DNA of 64,000 nucleotides from NCBI RefSeq assembly GCF_000716785.1, contig NZ_JNYY01000008.1, positions 372,001 to 436,000 of the forward strand. The letters run 5' to 3'. Each line of letters opens with the position of its first letter. The first letter of the stretch is position 1. A model generated the notes under the pieces. That model saw only the letters and a list, made by a program, of their open reading frames with translations. It searched no databases and was not told the DNA's origin. This document shows, in pieces, positions 1 through 8,290 of the stretch. The position numbers were made by a program, and so were the translations under genes. Origin of the DNA: Amycolatopsis vancoresmycina. Its GTDB lineage: Bacteria; Actinomycetota; Actinomycetes; Mycobacteriales; Pseudonocardiaceae.

Positions 1-1768
1 GCGGAATGCCCTGCCCCTTCGCGTTGGCTACGACGGTCAACACCGGCCGTAGCCACGGCACCGGAGAAGACTCCATATGCAGGCGGAACATGCCCGGCAG
101 ATCTGCGGGCAGGACCGCGATCGCCTGGTCGATCGACAGACCGGGGTGGCGGTCCAGATAGCGGGCGAACAGGGATGCGAGCAAGAAACGGCCCGCCGAC
201 CGCGCGAGTCGTCGGCCGACGGCCATGACGACGGCCCGGTCGTACCCTGGCCCGGCCGCCAGGATGTCTTCAAGATACGTGGCAAGGTCGGTCGCGAGCT
301 CTTCGGCCGGCGTCGAGGAATCGAGATCTATCACCACACCACGGGAAGCCGCGTACCGCAACCCTTCCAGCTGGTCCCACCAAGGCCGGACGCCGACCAT
401 GATGCGGCAAAGGGGCCGATCGGAGGCCCTTTTTCGAAGTAGCGGAGCGATGAAGTCATCGACCAGCGTCCGACTGTCCAGCGACTCGTCGACGGCATCG
501 ATCACCAGCACCGGAGGCTGCGGGAGGGTTGCGAGCTGATTGGCGAAGAAGTCCACGATCCGTTCGGCGTCGGCCGGCGGTGCGGCGAGACCGAGCTGAG
601 CCGCGAACGACGTGACCACGTCCGACACGTCGCGGGCCCGCGCATGGACCGCAGCGAAAGGCGAAGGCCACTCGATGTGCCGCACCGACGCCGACAAACG
701 AGCTCGGATCGGGGGGCTGAGCCGGCGCAACTGTGGGTGACACAAACAGGTGACAACCCCGAGCAAAGCCGATTTTCCCGCCCCCGGGCTGCCGGTAATC
801 ATCAGCAAAGAGCCGTCGCCGGCCAGCCATTCACCGACGGTCCGGAGTTCCCCAACCCGTCCCGTGAAAAAACATGCACCAAAAGCCGTTGACCAGGACG
901 CTGTACCGATTGCCCTGGTCACGAAGTGCTCCGGATCGAGACCGGCGATCACGACATCGGTGAGCTCCCGCAGTGCGGTATCGATGGTCTGGCGCAGCTG
1001 CTGGTACGGATCCTCCGTGTGACCGGGGTTGACGAAGAACGGCTGTTCACGTCCTGAGGCGACGAAAGACGGAGTGCGGAACACAGTCTGCGGAAGTTCA
1101 GCCGGTCTGGACCGGCGGGCGAGTTCCCGGTCGACCTCGCTTGCGATGGTCTCCAATGGCGCGTATCGCAGTGACGGAGCGATATGGAGCCGACCTTCGC
1201 GAAGCCGATCCAGTACGGTCGCGAGTGCCGCCGTGAACCGGGCCCCGAACGCCTTTTCATCCGGAGCACAGGAAGCGATCAACCATGCCTTTCGATCCGT
1301 GTCACCGACTCGCTGGGAGATCTGGTGCCATACCGCCGAGCCGGCGTGGCACACATCGAACAAGAACAAGGTGGGCACCGCGCTGTCGGTGTGTTCGATG
1401 GTGTCCAGCCACTGGCTGACGTTGATCGAGGTGTCCGGTAGCCGTGCCGGATCGGTGTCACTTACCGGCAGGTAGAGCGTCTGGCCGTGAGCGACGCCGT
1501 GGCCGGTGAAACAGACGACCAATGGACCATTGTTCCGCTGACGCACCTCCTGCCACCACGTCTGCACAGTCCGATGGTCCGGATCCACGAGCGGTGCGCC
1601 GTCGATCAGTTCTACGTTTTCCAGCCGGGAGAACGCGCGAGCCAGCCCCCGCACCGCGGGCAGGACAGCCGGCAGTGACGTGTACCCACCGGGCACAGCC
1701 GGATTCCACTCGCCGGCTGGGACGTCCGCCTCAAAGGTGGCGGCCCCGACAACCAAGACCCGGATCAT
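1..1768 (-). CDS. Caspase-like peptidase fused to STAND/NACHT-type NTPase, C-terminus beyond the window
   Basis: About 589 residues are readable from an ATG at 1768; the frame is still open at the left edge, so this is the N-terminal part only. Residues 1-200 look like a caspase/metacaspase (clan CD) domain: a Rossmann-like start (MIRVLVVGAATF), the catalytic His in FTGHG (about His90) and the catalytic Cys in FDVCHAGS (about Cys140). A linker follows, then a P-loop GSPGAGKS (about 326-333), a Walker B LVIDAVDE (about 421-428) and a sensor-like IMVGVRP. Caspase-STAND proteins in actinobacteria are thought to be conflict or programmed-death systems in which the NTPase licenses the protease; that role is inferred. 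The missing part probably carries WD40, TPR or other sensor repeats. No convincing Shine-Dalgarno precedes the ATG, so the exact start is less certain than the fold. Confidence 0.85.
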   Translation of the reverse strand, partial: MIRVLVVGAATFEADVPAGEWNPAVPGGYTSLPAVLPAVRGLARAFSRLENVELIDGAPLVDPDHRTVQTWWQEVRQRNNGPLVVCFTGHGVAHGQTLYLPVSDTDPARLPDTSINVSQWLDTIEHTDSAVPTLFLFDVCHAGSAVWHQISQRVGDTDRKAWLIASCAPDEKAFGARFTAALATVLDRLREGRLHIAPSLRYAPLETIASEVDRELARRSRPAELPQTVFRTPSFVASGREQPFFVNPGHTEDPYQQLRQTIDTALRELTDVVIAGLDPEHFVTRAIGTASWSTAFGACFFTGRVGELRTVGEWLAGDGSLLMITGSPGAGKSALLGVVTCLCHPQLRRLSPPIRARLSASVRHIEWPSPFAAVHARARDVSDVVTSFAAQLGLAAPPADAERIVDFFANQLATLPQPPVLVIDAVDESLDSRTLVDDFIAPLLRKRASDRPLCRIMVGVRPWWDQLEGLRYAASRGVVIDLDSSTPAEELATDLATYLEDILAAGPGYDRAVVMAVGRRLARSAGRFLLASLFARYLDRHPGLSIDQAIAVLPADLPGMFRLHMESSPVPWLRPVLTVVANAKGQGIP

Positions 1769-1971
1769 TGCCTGGATGATACGCACTCGGGCAGGAGCGC
1801 ACTCGAAAACATACGCAGCCGCACGGGCAGGCCTGACCGCTCTCGGATTCCGAAACGACGCGGGCGCATTCCACCCGGATTATCGCCAAGACGGGCCTGC
1901 AGAGGTTACCCACGGGCCGGTTCGGGTTCGTCGCCGGGCCGCCGCCCGGTTCCGGAACGGCAGCGGCTCCT

Positions 1972-2007
1972 CGGCTGAGCCGGTCGGGTTTCCGACCGGC
2001 TCAGCCG
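1972..2007 (-). terminator. Terminator hairpin after nrdJ
   Basis: Perfect 16-bp inverted repeat (1972-1987 with 1992-2007) around a 4-nt loop, starting 8 nt beyond the nrdJ stop codon. There is no strong T tract, as is common for actinobacterial terminators. It also separates nrdJ from the caspase-NTPase gene. Confidence 0.8.
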
Positions 2008-2015
2008 AAGGAAAT

Positions 2016-4817
2016 TCAGCTACAGCCCGAAGTCGCGCCGCAGCCTTCGCAGGCGTAGCACGAGCCTGCCGGGCGCATCTTCGTGCCGCACGTCATGCAC
2101 AGTGGGGCGTCCGCCGCCTTGCCGAGGCGGAGCTCCATCAGCTCCGTCGTCGTCTGGGCTTCGCGGTGCGGGTGCTCTTCCACGTGTGGCTCCGGCGAGG
2201 CATCCACTGTGGACTGGAGGGCCTCGAGGTCGACCTTCGGGGCGCCGTAGCTCGCCTCCACCTCGGCCGAGCGCTCGTCCGCCGAGAGGATGCCCAGCTG
2301 GGAGCGCTTCTCGTACGGCAGGTAGTCCAGGGCCAGGCGGCGGAACAGGTAGTCCATCACGCTCGTCGCGATCCGGATGTCCGGGTCGTCGGTCATGCCC
2401 GCCGGCTCGAAGCGCAGGTTGCTGAACTTCGAAACGTAGAACTCGAGCGGGATGCCGTGCTGGAGGCCGACCGAAATCGACATCGAGAACGCGTCCATCA
2501 CACCCGCCAGGGTCGAGCCCTGCTTGCCGAGCTTGACGAAGATCTCGCCGAGGCCGTCGTCCGGGTACGAACCGGCCGTCAGGTAGCCCTCCGCGCCGCC
2601 GACGGTGAACGACACCGTCTGGCTCGGGCGCTTCTTCGGCAGGCGCTTGCGCACCGGGCGGTACTCGACCACCTTCTCCGGCTCCGCCGCGGCCTTCTCC
2701 TTCTTCGCCGTCGACAGCGGCTGGCCGACCTTGCAGTTGTCGCGGTAGATGGCGAGCGCCTTCAGGCCGAGCTTCCAGCCCTGGAAGTAGATCTCCTCGA
2801 CCTCTTCGACCGTCGCCGACTCCGGCATGTTGACCGTCTTGGAAATGGCGCCGGACAGGAACGGCTGCACCGCGGCCATCATCCGGACGTGCCCCATCGG
2901 CGCGATCGAGCGCTCGCCGACCGCGCAGTCGAACACCTCGTAGTGCTCCGGCCGCAGCCCCGGCGCGTCGACGACGTGGCCGTGCTGCGCCACGTACTCG
3001 ACGATCGCCTCGACCTGCTCGTCCAGGTAGCCCAGCGCGGTCAGCGCGCGCGGCACCGTCTGGTTGACGATCTGCATCGACCCGCCGCCGACCAGCTTCT
3101 TGAACTTGACCAGCGAGAAGTCCGGCTCGATGCCGGTCGTGTCGCAGTCCATCATGAAGCCGATGGTGCCGGTGGGCGCGAGCACGGACGCCTGCGCGTT
3201 GCGCCAGCCGTGCTTCGTGCCGAGGTCGATGCCCTTCTTCCACTCCTCGGTCGCCAGCGCGCGCACGGCGGCGTCGTTCGAGTGGTAGGTGCGGACGAGC
3301 TCGTTCGCCGCCGCGTGCTTGCGCATCACGCGCTGGTGCGCCTCGGCGTTGCGGGCGTAACCCTCGTACGCGCCGACGGCCCGGGCCAGCTCGGCCGAAC
3401 GCCGGTAGGAGACGCCCGTCATCAGCGAGGTGATCGCCGCCGCGAGCGCGCGGCCGCCGTCGGAGTCGTACGCGTGGCCCAGCGCCATCAGCAGGGCGCC
3501 GAGATTGGCGTACCCGATGCCGAGCTGGCGGAACTTCCGCGTGGTGTCGGCGATCGGCTCGGTCGGGAAGTCCGCGAAGCAGATCGAGACGTCCATCGCC
3601 GTGATGACGAACTCGACGGCGCGGGCGAACAGCGGCGCGTCGAACGTGCCCTCAGGGGTGACGAACTTGAGCAGGTTCAGCGACGCCAGGTTGCAGCTGG
3701 AGTTGTCGAGGTGCATGTACTCGCTGCACGGGTTCGACGCGGTGATCCGGCCCGACTCGGGGCAGGTGTGCCAGTCGTTGATCGTGCCGTCGTACTGGAT
3801 GCCGGGGTCGGCGCACTCCCACGCGGCCTGGGCGACGCTGCGGAACAGCTTCTTCGCATCGGTGCGGTCGATGACCTCGCCGGTGAGCCGGGCGCGCAGG
3901 CCGAAGTCGGTGCCGTTCTCGACCGCCTGCATGAACTCGTCCGAGACGCGGACCGAGTTGTTCGCGTTCTGGTACTGCACCGAGGAGATGTCCGCGCCGG
4001 AGAGGTCCATGTCGAACCCGGCGTCGCGGAGGACCTTGATCTTCTCCTCTTCGCGCGCCTTCGTCTGGACGAACTCCTCGATGTCCGGGTGGTCGATGTC
4101 GAGCACGACCATCTTCGCCGCGCGCCGGGTGGCGCCGCCGGACTTGATGGTGCCCGCGGACGCGTCGGCGCCGCGCATGAACGAGACCGGGCCGGACGCG
4201 GTGCCGCCGGAGGTCAGCAGTTCCTTCGAGGAGCGGATGCGGGAGAGGTTGAGACCGGCGCCGGAGCCGCCCTTGAAGATCAGGCCCTCTTCGCGGTACC
4301 AGTTGAGGATCGACTCCATCGTGTCGTCGACCGCGAGGATGAAACACGCGCTGACCTGCTGCTTCGACGGCGTGCCGACGTTGAACCAGACCGGGGAGTT
4401 GAAGCTGAAGACCTGGTGCAGCAGCATCCAGGTGAGCTCGTGCTCGAAGATTTCGAGGTCCTGCGGGGTGGCGAAGTAGCCGTGGTCGCCCGCGGCCTTG
4501 ACGTAGGTCCGCACGACCCGGTCGATGAGCTGCTTGAGGCTGCGCTCGCGCTGCGGGCTGCCGACGGCGCCGCGGAAGTACTTGCTGGTGACGATGTTGG
4601 TGGCGTTGACCGACCAGAAGTCGGGGAACTCCACGCCGCGCTGCTCGAAGTTGATCGAGCCGTCGCGCCAGTTCGTCATGACGACGTCCCGCTGCTCCCA
4701 GGTGACCTGGTCGTACGGGTGCTGCCCCTCGGTCGTGAAGACGCGCTGCACGCTCAGCCCGGCCTTGCTCTTCTTGCCGGCGGCCGCGCGGGCCCCCGTT
4801 CCCACGGTTTCCGTCAT
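2016..4817 (-). CDS. nrdJ: Adenosylcobalamin-dependent (class II) ribonucleoside-diphosphate reductase
   Basis: A 933-residue protein, full length for the large actinobacterial class II reductases. It reduces ribonucleotides to deoxyribonucleotides using a B12-derived thiyl radical, without oxygen dependence. Recognisable parts are the N-terminal RNR segment, the NPCSEYMHLDNSSCNLASLN active-site region around residues 360-380, and a Cys-rich C-terminus with CMTCGTKM followed by CYACEGC and SGCS, which serves redox transfer or metal binding in this family. It lies 30 nt downstream of nrdR on the same strand, so the two form the nrdR-nrdJ operon known from streptomycetes. Control is probably through the NrdR-box-like sites at 5500-5528. 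The family assignment is secure. Confidence 0.97.
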   Translation of the reverse strand: MTETVGTGARAAAGKKSKAGLSVQRVFTTEGQHPYDQVTWEQRDVVMTNWRDGSINFEQRGVEFPDFWSVNATNIVTSKYFRGAVGSPQRERSLKQLIDRVVRTYVKAAGDHGYFATPQDLEIFEHELTWMLLHQVFSFNSPVWFNVGTPSKQQVSACFILAVDDTMESILNWYREEGLIFKGGSGAGLNLSRIRSSKELLTSGGTASGPVSFMRGADASAGTIKSGGATRRAAKMVVLDIDHPDIEEFVQTKAREEEKIKVLRDAGFDMDLSGADISSVQYQNANNSVRVSDEFMQAVENGTDFGLRARLTGEVIDRTDAKKLFRSVAQAAWECADPGIQYDGTINDWHTCPESGRITASNPCSEYMHLDNSSCNLASLNLLKFVTPEGTFDAPLFARAVEFVITAMDVSICFADFPTEPIADTTRKFRQLGIGYANLGALLMALGHAYDSDGGRALAAAITSLMTGVSYRRSAELARAVGAYEGYARNAEAHQRVMRKHAAANELVRTYHSNDAAVRALATEEWKKGIDLGTKHGWRNAQASVLAPTGTIGFMMDCDTTGIEPDFSLVKFKKLVGGGSMQIVNQTVPRALTALGYLDEQVEAIVEYVAQHGHVVDAPGLRPEHYEVFDCAVGERSIAPMGHVRMMAAVQPFLSGAISKTVNMPESATVEEVEEIYFQGWKLGLKALAIYRDNCKVGQPLSTAKKEKAAAEPEKVVEYRPVRKRLPKKRPSQTVSFTVGGAEGYLTAGSYPDDGLGEIFVKLGKQGSTLAGVMDAFSMSISVGLQHGIPLEFYVSKFSNLRFEPAGMTDDPDIRIATSVMDYLFRRLALDYLPYEKRSQLGILSADERSAEVEASYGAPKVDLEALQSTVDASPEPHVEEHPHREAQTTTELMELRLGKAADAPLCMTCGTKMRPAGSCYACEGCGATSGCS

Positions 4818-4847
4818 CGGTTGAACCCTCTCCCGCAGCGGGACGGC

Positions 4848-5342
4848 TCAGTCGCCGTCTTCGCGCTGATCGCTGTCCTTCTCGGCAGCAGCACCCGCCA
4901 TGGCCTCACGGAGGTCGGCGATCTCCTTCTCGAAGTCCTCGACCGACGAGAACGAGCGGTAGACACTGGCGAACCGGAGGTAGGCGACCCCGTCGAGTTC
5001 ACGCAGCGGGCCCAGGATGGCCAGGCCGACCTCGTGACTCGGGATCTCCGCCAGCCCGGCGGAGCGGATCGACTCCTCCACGCGCTGCGCGAGCTGCTGC
5101 AGCGCGTCGTCGTCGACCGGCCTGCCCTGGCAGGCGCGGCGGACGCCGCTCACCACCTTGTCCCGGCTGAACTGTTCGGTGACCCCGGACCGCTTGACGA
5201 CGGCGAGCACCATCGTCTCCGAAGTCGTGAACCGCCGTCCGCACGACGCGCACGAGCGCCGCCTGCGGATCGCCTGGCCTTCATCCACCTCTCGGGAGTC
5301 GACGACCCGAGAGTCCGCATGCCGGCAGAACGGGCACCTCAT
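4848..5342 (-). CDS. nrdR: Transcriptional repressor NrdR (ribonucleotide reductase regulator)
   Basis: The start chosen is the ATG at 5342, giving MRCPFCRHADSRVVDSRE, the invariant NrdR beginning; the open frame runs upstream to 5393 but the added residues have no family counterpart. The product is 164 residues: a zinc ribbon (CPFC ... CASCGRRF) followed by an ATP-cone domain (VVKRSGVTEQFSRDKVVSGV) that senses ATP/dATP. NrdR represses ribonucleotide reductase genes when dATP is high. The C-terminus is acidic and variable. It is first gene of an operon with nrdJ. The long leader (5343 onward) holds NrdR-box-like and DnaA-box-like motifs, consistent with autoregulation. Confidence 0.96.
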   Translation of the reverse strand: MRCPFCRHADSRVVDSREVDEGQAIRRRRSCASCGRRFTTSETMVLAVVKRSGVTEQFSRDKVVSGVRRACQGRPVDDDALQQLAQRVEESIRSAGLAEIPSHEVGLAILGPLRELDGVAYLRFASVYRSFSSVEDFEKEIADLREAMAGAAAEKDSDQREDGD

Positions 5343-5425
5343 CCGCCGATCACCTTCCCCTCCGCGCCGGCCGCCCCGGTCGACGTCCCGCAACCACCAC
5401 GCACCCCTGCACCTGGTGATCGTTT

Positions 5426-5498
5426 TGTGGACATCCGGTGGGTAAACGCCGACCAGCTGTGGACAACTGCTGCCCAGTCTACCCCAACCTGTGGACCA
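5426..5498 (+). promoter_or_regulatory. Three DnaA-box-like motifs at exact 32-bp spacing
   Basis: TGTGGACAT at 5426, TGTGGACAA at 5458 and TGTGGACCA at 5490. The middle one matches the reverse of the DnaA box TTGTCCACA exactly; the other two differ at one or two terminal positions. All point the same way and begin exactly 32 bp apart, about three helical turns. They lie between the nrdR start and the NrdR-box-like sites. DnaA control of ribonucleotide reductase genes is known in Escherichia coli; its action here is inferred. TGTGGAC by itself is common in this genome, so the regular spacing is the stronger evidence. Confidence 0.5.
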
Positions 5499-5499
5499 A

Positions 5500-5528
5500 C
5501 TACAGCGGTGTAACTACTACATATAGCG
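5500..5528. promoter_or_regulatory. Candidate NrdR box pair
   Basis: Two imperfect copies of the NrdR box type (consensus near acaCwATATaTwGtgt) sit in tandem upstream of nrdR: an AT-rich copy with the minus-strand core CTATATGTAGT (about 5516-5527) and a weaker one with CACCGCTGTAGT (about 5500-5511). Both share TGTAGT, 17 bp apart. The match is degenerate, but placement before nrdR-nrdJ is as in Streptomyces. Confidence 0.45.
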
Positions 5529-5661
5529 GGCGAGCGTAGAACTCGGCGGAGGAGTGCGCAAGCTGCGGCGGCGTGTCGGCCACGCCCGGGTGAGAAGTGC
5601 ACGAGCCTGGCCGCGACGACCTGGCGTTCACCGGTCCGGCCCAACGCGAGGTTCACCGAAG

Positions 5662-5678
5662 CGGGTGATCTTCACCCG
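5662..5678 (-). terminator. Small hairpin downstream of the LysM gene
   Basis: CGGGTGA and TCACCCG form a 7-bp stem with a 3-nt loop, 14 nt beyond the stop codon of the LysM gene. It is short and has no T tract, so it is only a possible terminator. Confidence 0.4.
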
Positions 5679-5691
5679 GCGCTCCACGGGG

Positions 5692-6156
5692 TCAGGGCGC
5701 CGGGACGGTACCGGCGACCGGCACCGTCAGCGGCAGGCCGGGCACCAGCACGGCGCCGTCCAGGCGGTTGAGGTCCTCGATCCGGGCGACGACGGCGGCC
5801 GGGTCGCTGTCCGGCGCGAACCGGGCGGCCAGCGACGACAGCGTGTCGCCCTGGCCGACCGACACCGTCGCCGTCCGCTCCGGCACCGGCGCGGCGGACG
5901 GCCCGCCGAGGAGCCCCAGCCCGATCACCACCAGGCAGCTCGCCACCGCGAGCACCGCCAGCCACGGCCAGCGCACCGGGATCCGCCGGGGCGCCGCGCA
6001 CGGCGAGCCCGCCGGGCGGCGGCCCGCGACGACCCGGGCGCGCGTCGGCGGGCGCCGGACCTCGCCGCGAAGCCCGCGCAGCACGCGCACGGGACGAAGC
6101 GGCGCCGGGACCGGGGTCGCCGGGCGGGCGTGCCCGCGTTCGGCCAGAATGGACAT
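5692..6156 (-). CDS. LysM-domain membrane protein, SOS-linked division inhibitor candidate (ChiZ/DivS position)
   Basis: The start is the ATG at 6156 (MSILAERGH), with GAGGAGG six bases upstream; the frame opens earlier but without a better site. The 154-residue product has a basic N-terminal cytoplasmic segment, one membrane helix (PWLAVLAVASCLVVIGLGLL, about residues 65-85) and a C-terminal LysM-like domain (VSVGQGDTLSSLAARF ... VPGLPLTVPV) expected outside the membrane on peptidoglycan. It sits between nrdR and divergent lexA, the position of Rv2719c/ChiZ in Mycobacterium tuberculosis and of DivS in Corynebacterium, SOS-induced proteins that block division. Two LexA-box palindromes lie in the shared promoter region, supporting SOS control. 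Its exact activity is inferred from position and domain. Confidence 0.85.
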   Translation of the reverse strand: MSILAERGHARPATPVPAPLRPVRVLRGLRGEVRRPPTRARVVAGRRPAGSPCAAPRRIPVRWPWLAVLAVASCLVVIGLGLLGGPSAAPVPERTATVSVGQGDTLSSLAARFAPDSDPAAVVARIEDLNRLDGAVLVPGLPLTVPVAGTVPAP

Positions 6157-6221
6157 CCGAACCTCCTCGAAACCCTGGTGTCCGCCCGATTCCCGGACCG
6201 GGAGCGGCCCGTGGATCAAGG

Positions 6222-6237
6222 TCGAACAGGCGTTCTA
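6222..6237. promoter_or_regulatory. SOS (LexA) box 1
   Basis: TCGAACAGGCGTTCTA has the actinobacterial LexA half-sites GAAC-N4-GTTC, with one mismatch in the outer TCGA. It lies 66 bp upstream of the LysM gene start and is probably the box serving that promoter. Confidence 0.8.
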
Positions 6238-6301
6238 TCGAACGCCCGTGCGAAGGTCTACCACCTGCCACCGACAAAATCGAGCGGACACGGCGTGTCG
6301 A

Positions 6302-6317
6302 TCGAACAGATGTTTGA
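6302..6317. promoter_or_regulatory. SOS (LexA) box 2
   Basis: TCGAACAGATGTTTGA matches the Gram-positive LexA consensus TCGAAC-N4-GTTCGA with one mismatch. It lies 134 bp upstream of the lexA start and probably mediates lexA autoregulation. Confidence 0.8.
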
Positions 6318-6450
6318 AATCGTCGTGCCCGGGGGCTAACGTCGGTGACCAGGGCATCTGCCGGGCAGATGCCGCCGGCGAGCGTGCCCGCACCCCGCGG
6401 GCGGCGGCCGGCGCGCAGATACGTGCAGCGAACGTCTGGGAGGCGACGCA

Positions 6451-7176
6451 GTGGCGAAGGAGAACAAGGCGGGCAGGACCAGCGGGTCCCCCGGCGACTC
6501 GGGCAAGGTGCACGCCATGCCCGAGGTGTACGACGTGGACGAGACCCTCACCGTCCGCCAGCAGCAGGTGCTCGACGTGATCCGCACGTGGGTGAGCCGC
6601 TACGGCTACCCGCCGAGCGTCCGCGAAATCGGTGAGGCGGTCGGGCTGACGTCGACGTCGTCGGTCTCGCACCAGCTGCGCGCTCTCCAGCGCAAGGGCT
6701 ACCTGCGGCGCGACGCGAACCGGCCGCGCGCGGTCGGCGTGCTGTCGGCGACCGACGACAACCCCATGGGCATCGAGATGGACCAGCCGCCGTCGATGCC
6801 GAAGGCGGCGTACGTGCCGCTGGTCGGCCGGATCGCCGCCGGTGGCCCGGTGCTGGCCGAGCAGGCCATCGAGGACGTCTTCCCGCTGCCGCGGGAGATC
6901 GTCGGCGAGGGCGAGCTGTTCCTGCTGAAGGTCACGGGTGACTCGATGGTCGACGCGGCCATCACCGACGGCGACTGGGTGGTGGTTCGGCAGCAGCCGG
7001 ACGCGGACAACGGCGAGATCGTCGCGGCGATGATCGACGGCGAAGCGACGGTCAAGACGTTCAAGCGCAAGGGCGGCCACATCTGGCTGATGCCGCACAA
7101 CGAGGCGTACGAGCCGATCCCCGGCGACGACGCCACGGTGCTCGGCAAGGTCGTGGCGGTGCTGCGGCGGCTTTAG
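6451..7176 (+). CDS. lexA: LexA repressor, master regulator of the SOS response
   Basis: The 241-residue product starts at a GTG at 6451 behind a GGGAGGCG site. The N-terminal winged helix (LTVRQQQVLDVI ... YPPSVREIGEAVGLTSTSSV, about residues 30-75) binds SOS boxes. The C-terminal S24 peptidase domain carries the self-cleavage Ala-Gly in GRIAAGGP, the catalytic Ser in GDSMVDAAI and the catalytic Lys in ATVKTFKR. RecA-ssDNA filaments stimulate cleavage, derepressing recA, lexA and the divergent LysM gene. It has an about 25-residue polar N-terminal extension compared with Escherichia coli LexA, as is usual in actinomycetes. Boxes at 6222, 6302 and 58342 are visible targets. Confidence 0.97.
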   Translation: MAKENKAGRTSGSPGDSGKVHAMPEVYDVDETLTVRQQQVLDVIRTWVSRYGYPPSVREIGEAVGLTSTSSVSHQLRALQRKGYLRRDANRPRAVGVLSATDDNPMGIEMDQPPSMPKAAYVPLVGRIAAGGPVLAEQAIEDVFPLPREIVGEGELFLLKVTGDSMVDAAITDGDWVVVRQQPDADNGEIVAAMIDGEATVKTFKRKGGHIWLMPHNEAYEPIPGDDATVLGKVVAVLRRL

Positions 7177-7253
7177 CCGAGGTGCTTCCGGGCTTTCGCA
7201 CGGCCCGGGAGGTTCACCGGATCGGATGATCTTCGGCCGTGGGGAGCCGGAGG

Positions 7254-8282
7254 TCAGCGGCGGGTGCGGCGGCGCAGCTTGCTGAAGCCGAACCAGCCGA
7301 GACCGACCACCGCGAGCGTGATCCCGGCCGCGGGCAGGACGGGGAGCCCGGCCCCGTCCCCCGCCGAGCCGGACGAAGCGTTCGTGCCGGTCGAAGCCGT
7401 CCCCTCCGCCGGTGCGCCGGACTGCGCGGCCAACGCCGCCGCGCCCCGCACCGTGCGGAGGGGCTGGCCCACTCCTTCGCTCCCCGACAGCAACGTCCCG
7501 TCGGGGTCGAACGCGATCGCCTCGCCCTGCTTCTCCCCCGGCAACGGGATCCGGACCGGCTGGCGCTGCAACGCCGCCAATACATCGCCGTCCGGGGCCG
7601 CGTACACATACGCGTCCGTGTACGTCCGCAGCGCCACCACCGTGCCGTCGGCCGACGATGCGCCGCCCGTTACCAGGACCGAGCCGATCGAGCCCACCGG
7701 GCCGCCCTGGGTGTCCGTTTCCGGGATCTTGACCGTGCCCACCTTCTCCAGGCTGGTCGGTCCCGGGCTCGCCAGGGGGCCCGACGGCCGGTACACCCGG
7801 GCCTCGCCCAGGATGTCCTTGGTGATCAGGTACGGCGTGCCCGCCTTGTCCATGATCAGTGCTTCGGTGTCGTGCTGGCCGTCCGGGTACGTCAGCCGGT
7901 GGAGCGTGACCTTGCCCTGCGGGTTCAGCTCCAGCAGTGCGACCGTCAGCCGGCCCTTCTTGTTGTCGCCCGTGTCCGACAGCCACAGCGTTCCGTCCGG
8001 CGTGCGGGCCAGGTCCTCGACGTCGAACGGGTCCGTCTTCTCCGTGAGGACCTTCTGCACCTTGCAGTCGCGGCCCAGCACGAACACCTCGACCTTGCTG
8101 CCGCCGTCATTGATCGCGTACAGCTGCGAGCCGTCCGAGACCAGGCCCGACAGCTCGCCGATGCGGCTGTCCTTCACCGTGCACAGCGTCTCCGGCGAAG
8201 GCACCGACGGGGCCGAGGCCGCGAAAGCCGGCCCGCCGGACACGGCCAGCGAAACTGCCGCAAGAGCGACGACCCAGCGCAC
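7254..8282 (-). CDS. Secreted, C-terminally membrane-anchored propeller-like protein
   Basis: The 342-residue product starts at GTG 8282 with a Sec signal peptide (about residues 1-21, ending AFAASA). The body (about 30-280) has repeats such as GELSGLVSDGSQLYAINDG, VEDLARTPDGTLWLSDTGDN and GEAIAFDPDGTLLSGSEG, typical of beta-propeller or esterase-like PQQ/NHL folds. A low-complexity Ser/Thr/Gly/Ala linker (about 290-315) precedes a membrane helix (LPAAGITLAVVGLGWFGF) and a basic RRRTRR tail, a cell-surface anchor layout. No catalytic motif is evident; it could bind or hydrolyse an extracellular ligand. Its Shine-Dalgarno is partly buried in the hairpin that follows hflX (8291-8329). Confidence 0.8.
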   Translation of the reverse strand: MRWVVALAAVSLAVSGGPAFAASAPSVPSPETLCTVKDSRIGELSGLVSDGSQLYAINDGGSKVEVFVLGRDCKVQKVLTEKTDPFDVEDLARTPDGTLWLSDTGDNKKGRLTVALLELNPQGKVTLHRLTYPDGQHDTEALIMDKAGTPYLITKDILGEARVYRPSGPLASPGPTSLEKVGTVKIPETDTQGGPVGSIGSVLVTGGASSADGTVVALRTYTDAYVYAAPDGDVLAALQRQPVRIPLPGEKQGEAIAFDPDGTLLSGSEGVGQPLRTVRGAAALAAQSGAPAEGTASTGTNASSGSAGDGAGLPVLPAAGITLAVVGLGWFGFSKLRRRTRR

Positions 8283-8290
8283 GCAGCCAC

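Larger units (their letters stand above)
5343..5691. other. Intergenic region upstream of nrdR (349 bp)
   Basis: This gap lies between nrdR and the LysM gene, both on the minus strand. It holds the nrdR-nrdJ promoter region, three DnaA-box-like motifs, a pair of NrdR-box-like motifs and a short hairpin after the LysM gene. I see no convincing gene in it; the open frames that cross it lack family features and ribosome-binding sites. Confidence 0.7.

Noticed and set aside
1680..5513. 1277-codon plus-strand open frame opposite nrdJ and nrdR
   Set aside because: It is a shadow frame caused by high third-position GC; its translation is Arg/Leu/Val-rich without domains, and the opposite strand encodes full-length NrdJ and NrdR.
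4818..5691. Cobalamin riboswitch before the B12-dependent reductase genes
   Set aside because: I could not find a B12-box-like element in the leader, and in streptomycetes the riboswitch precedes the B12-independent reductase operon instead.
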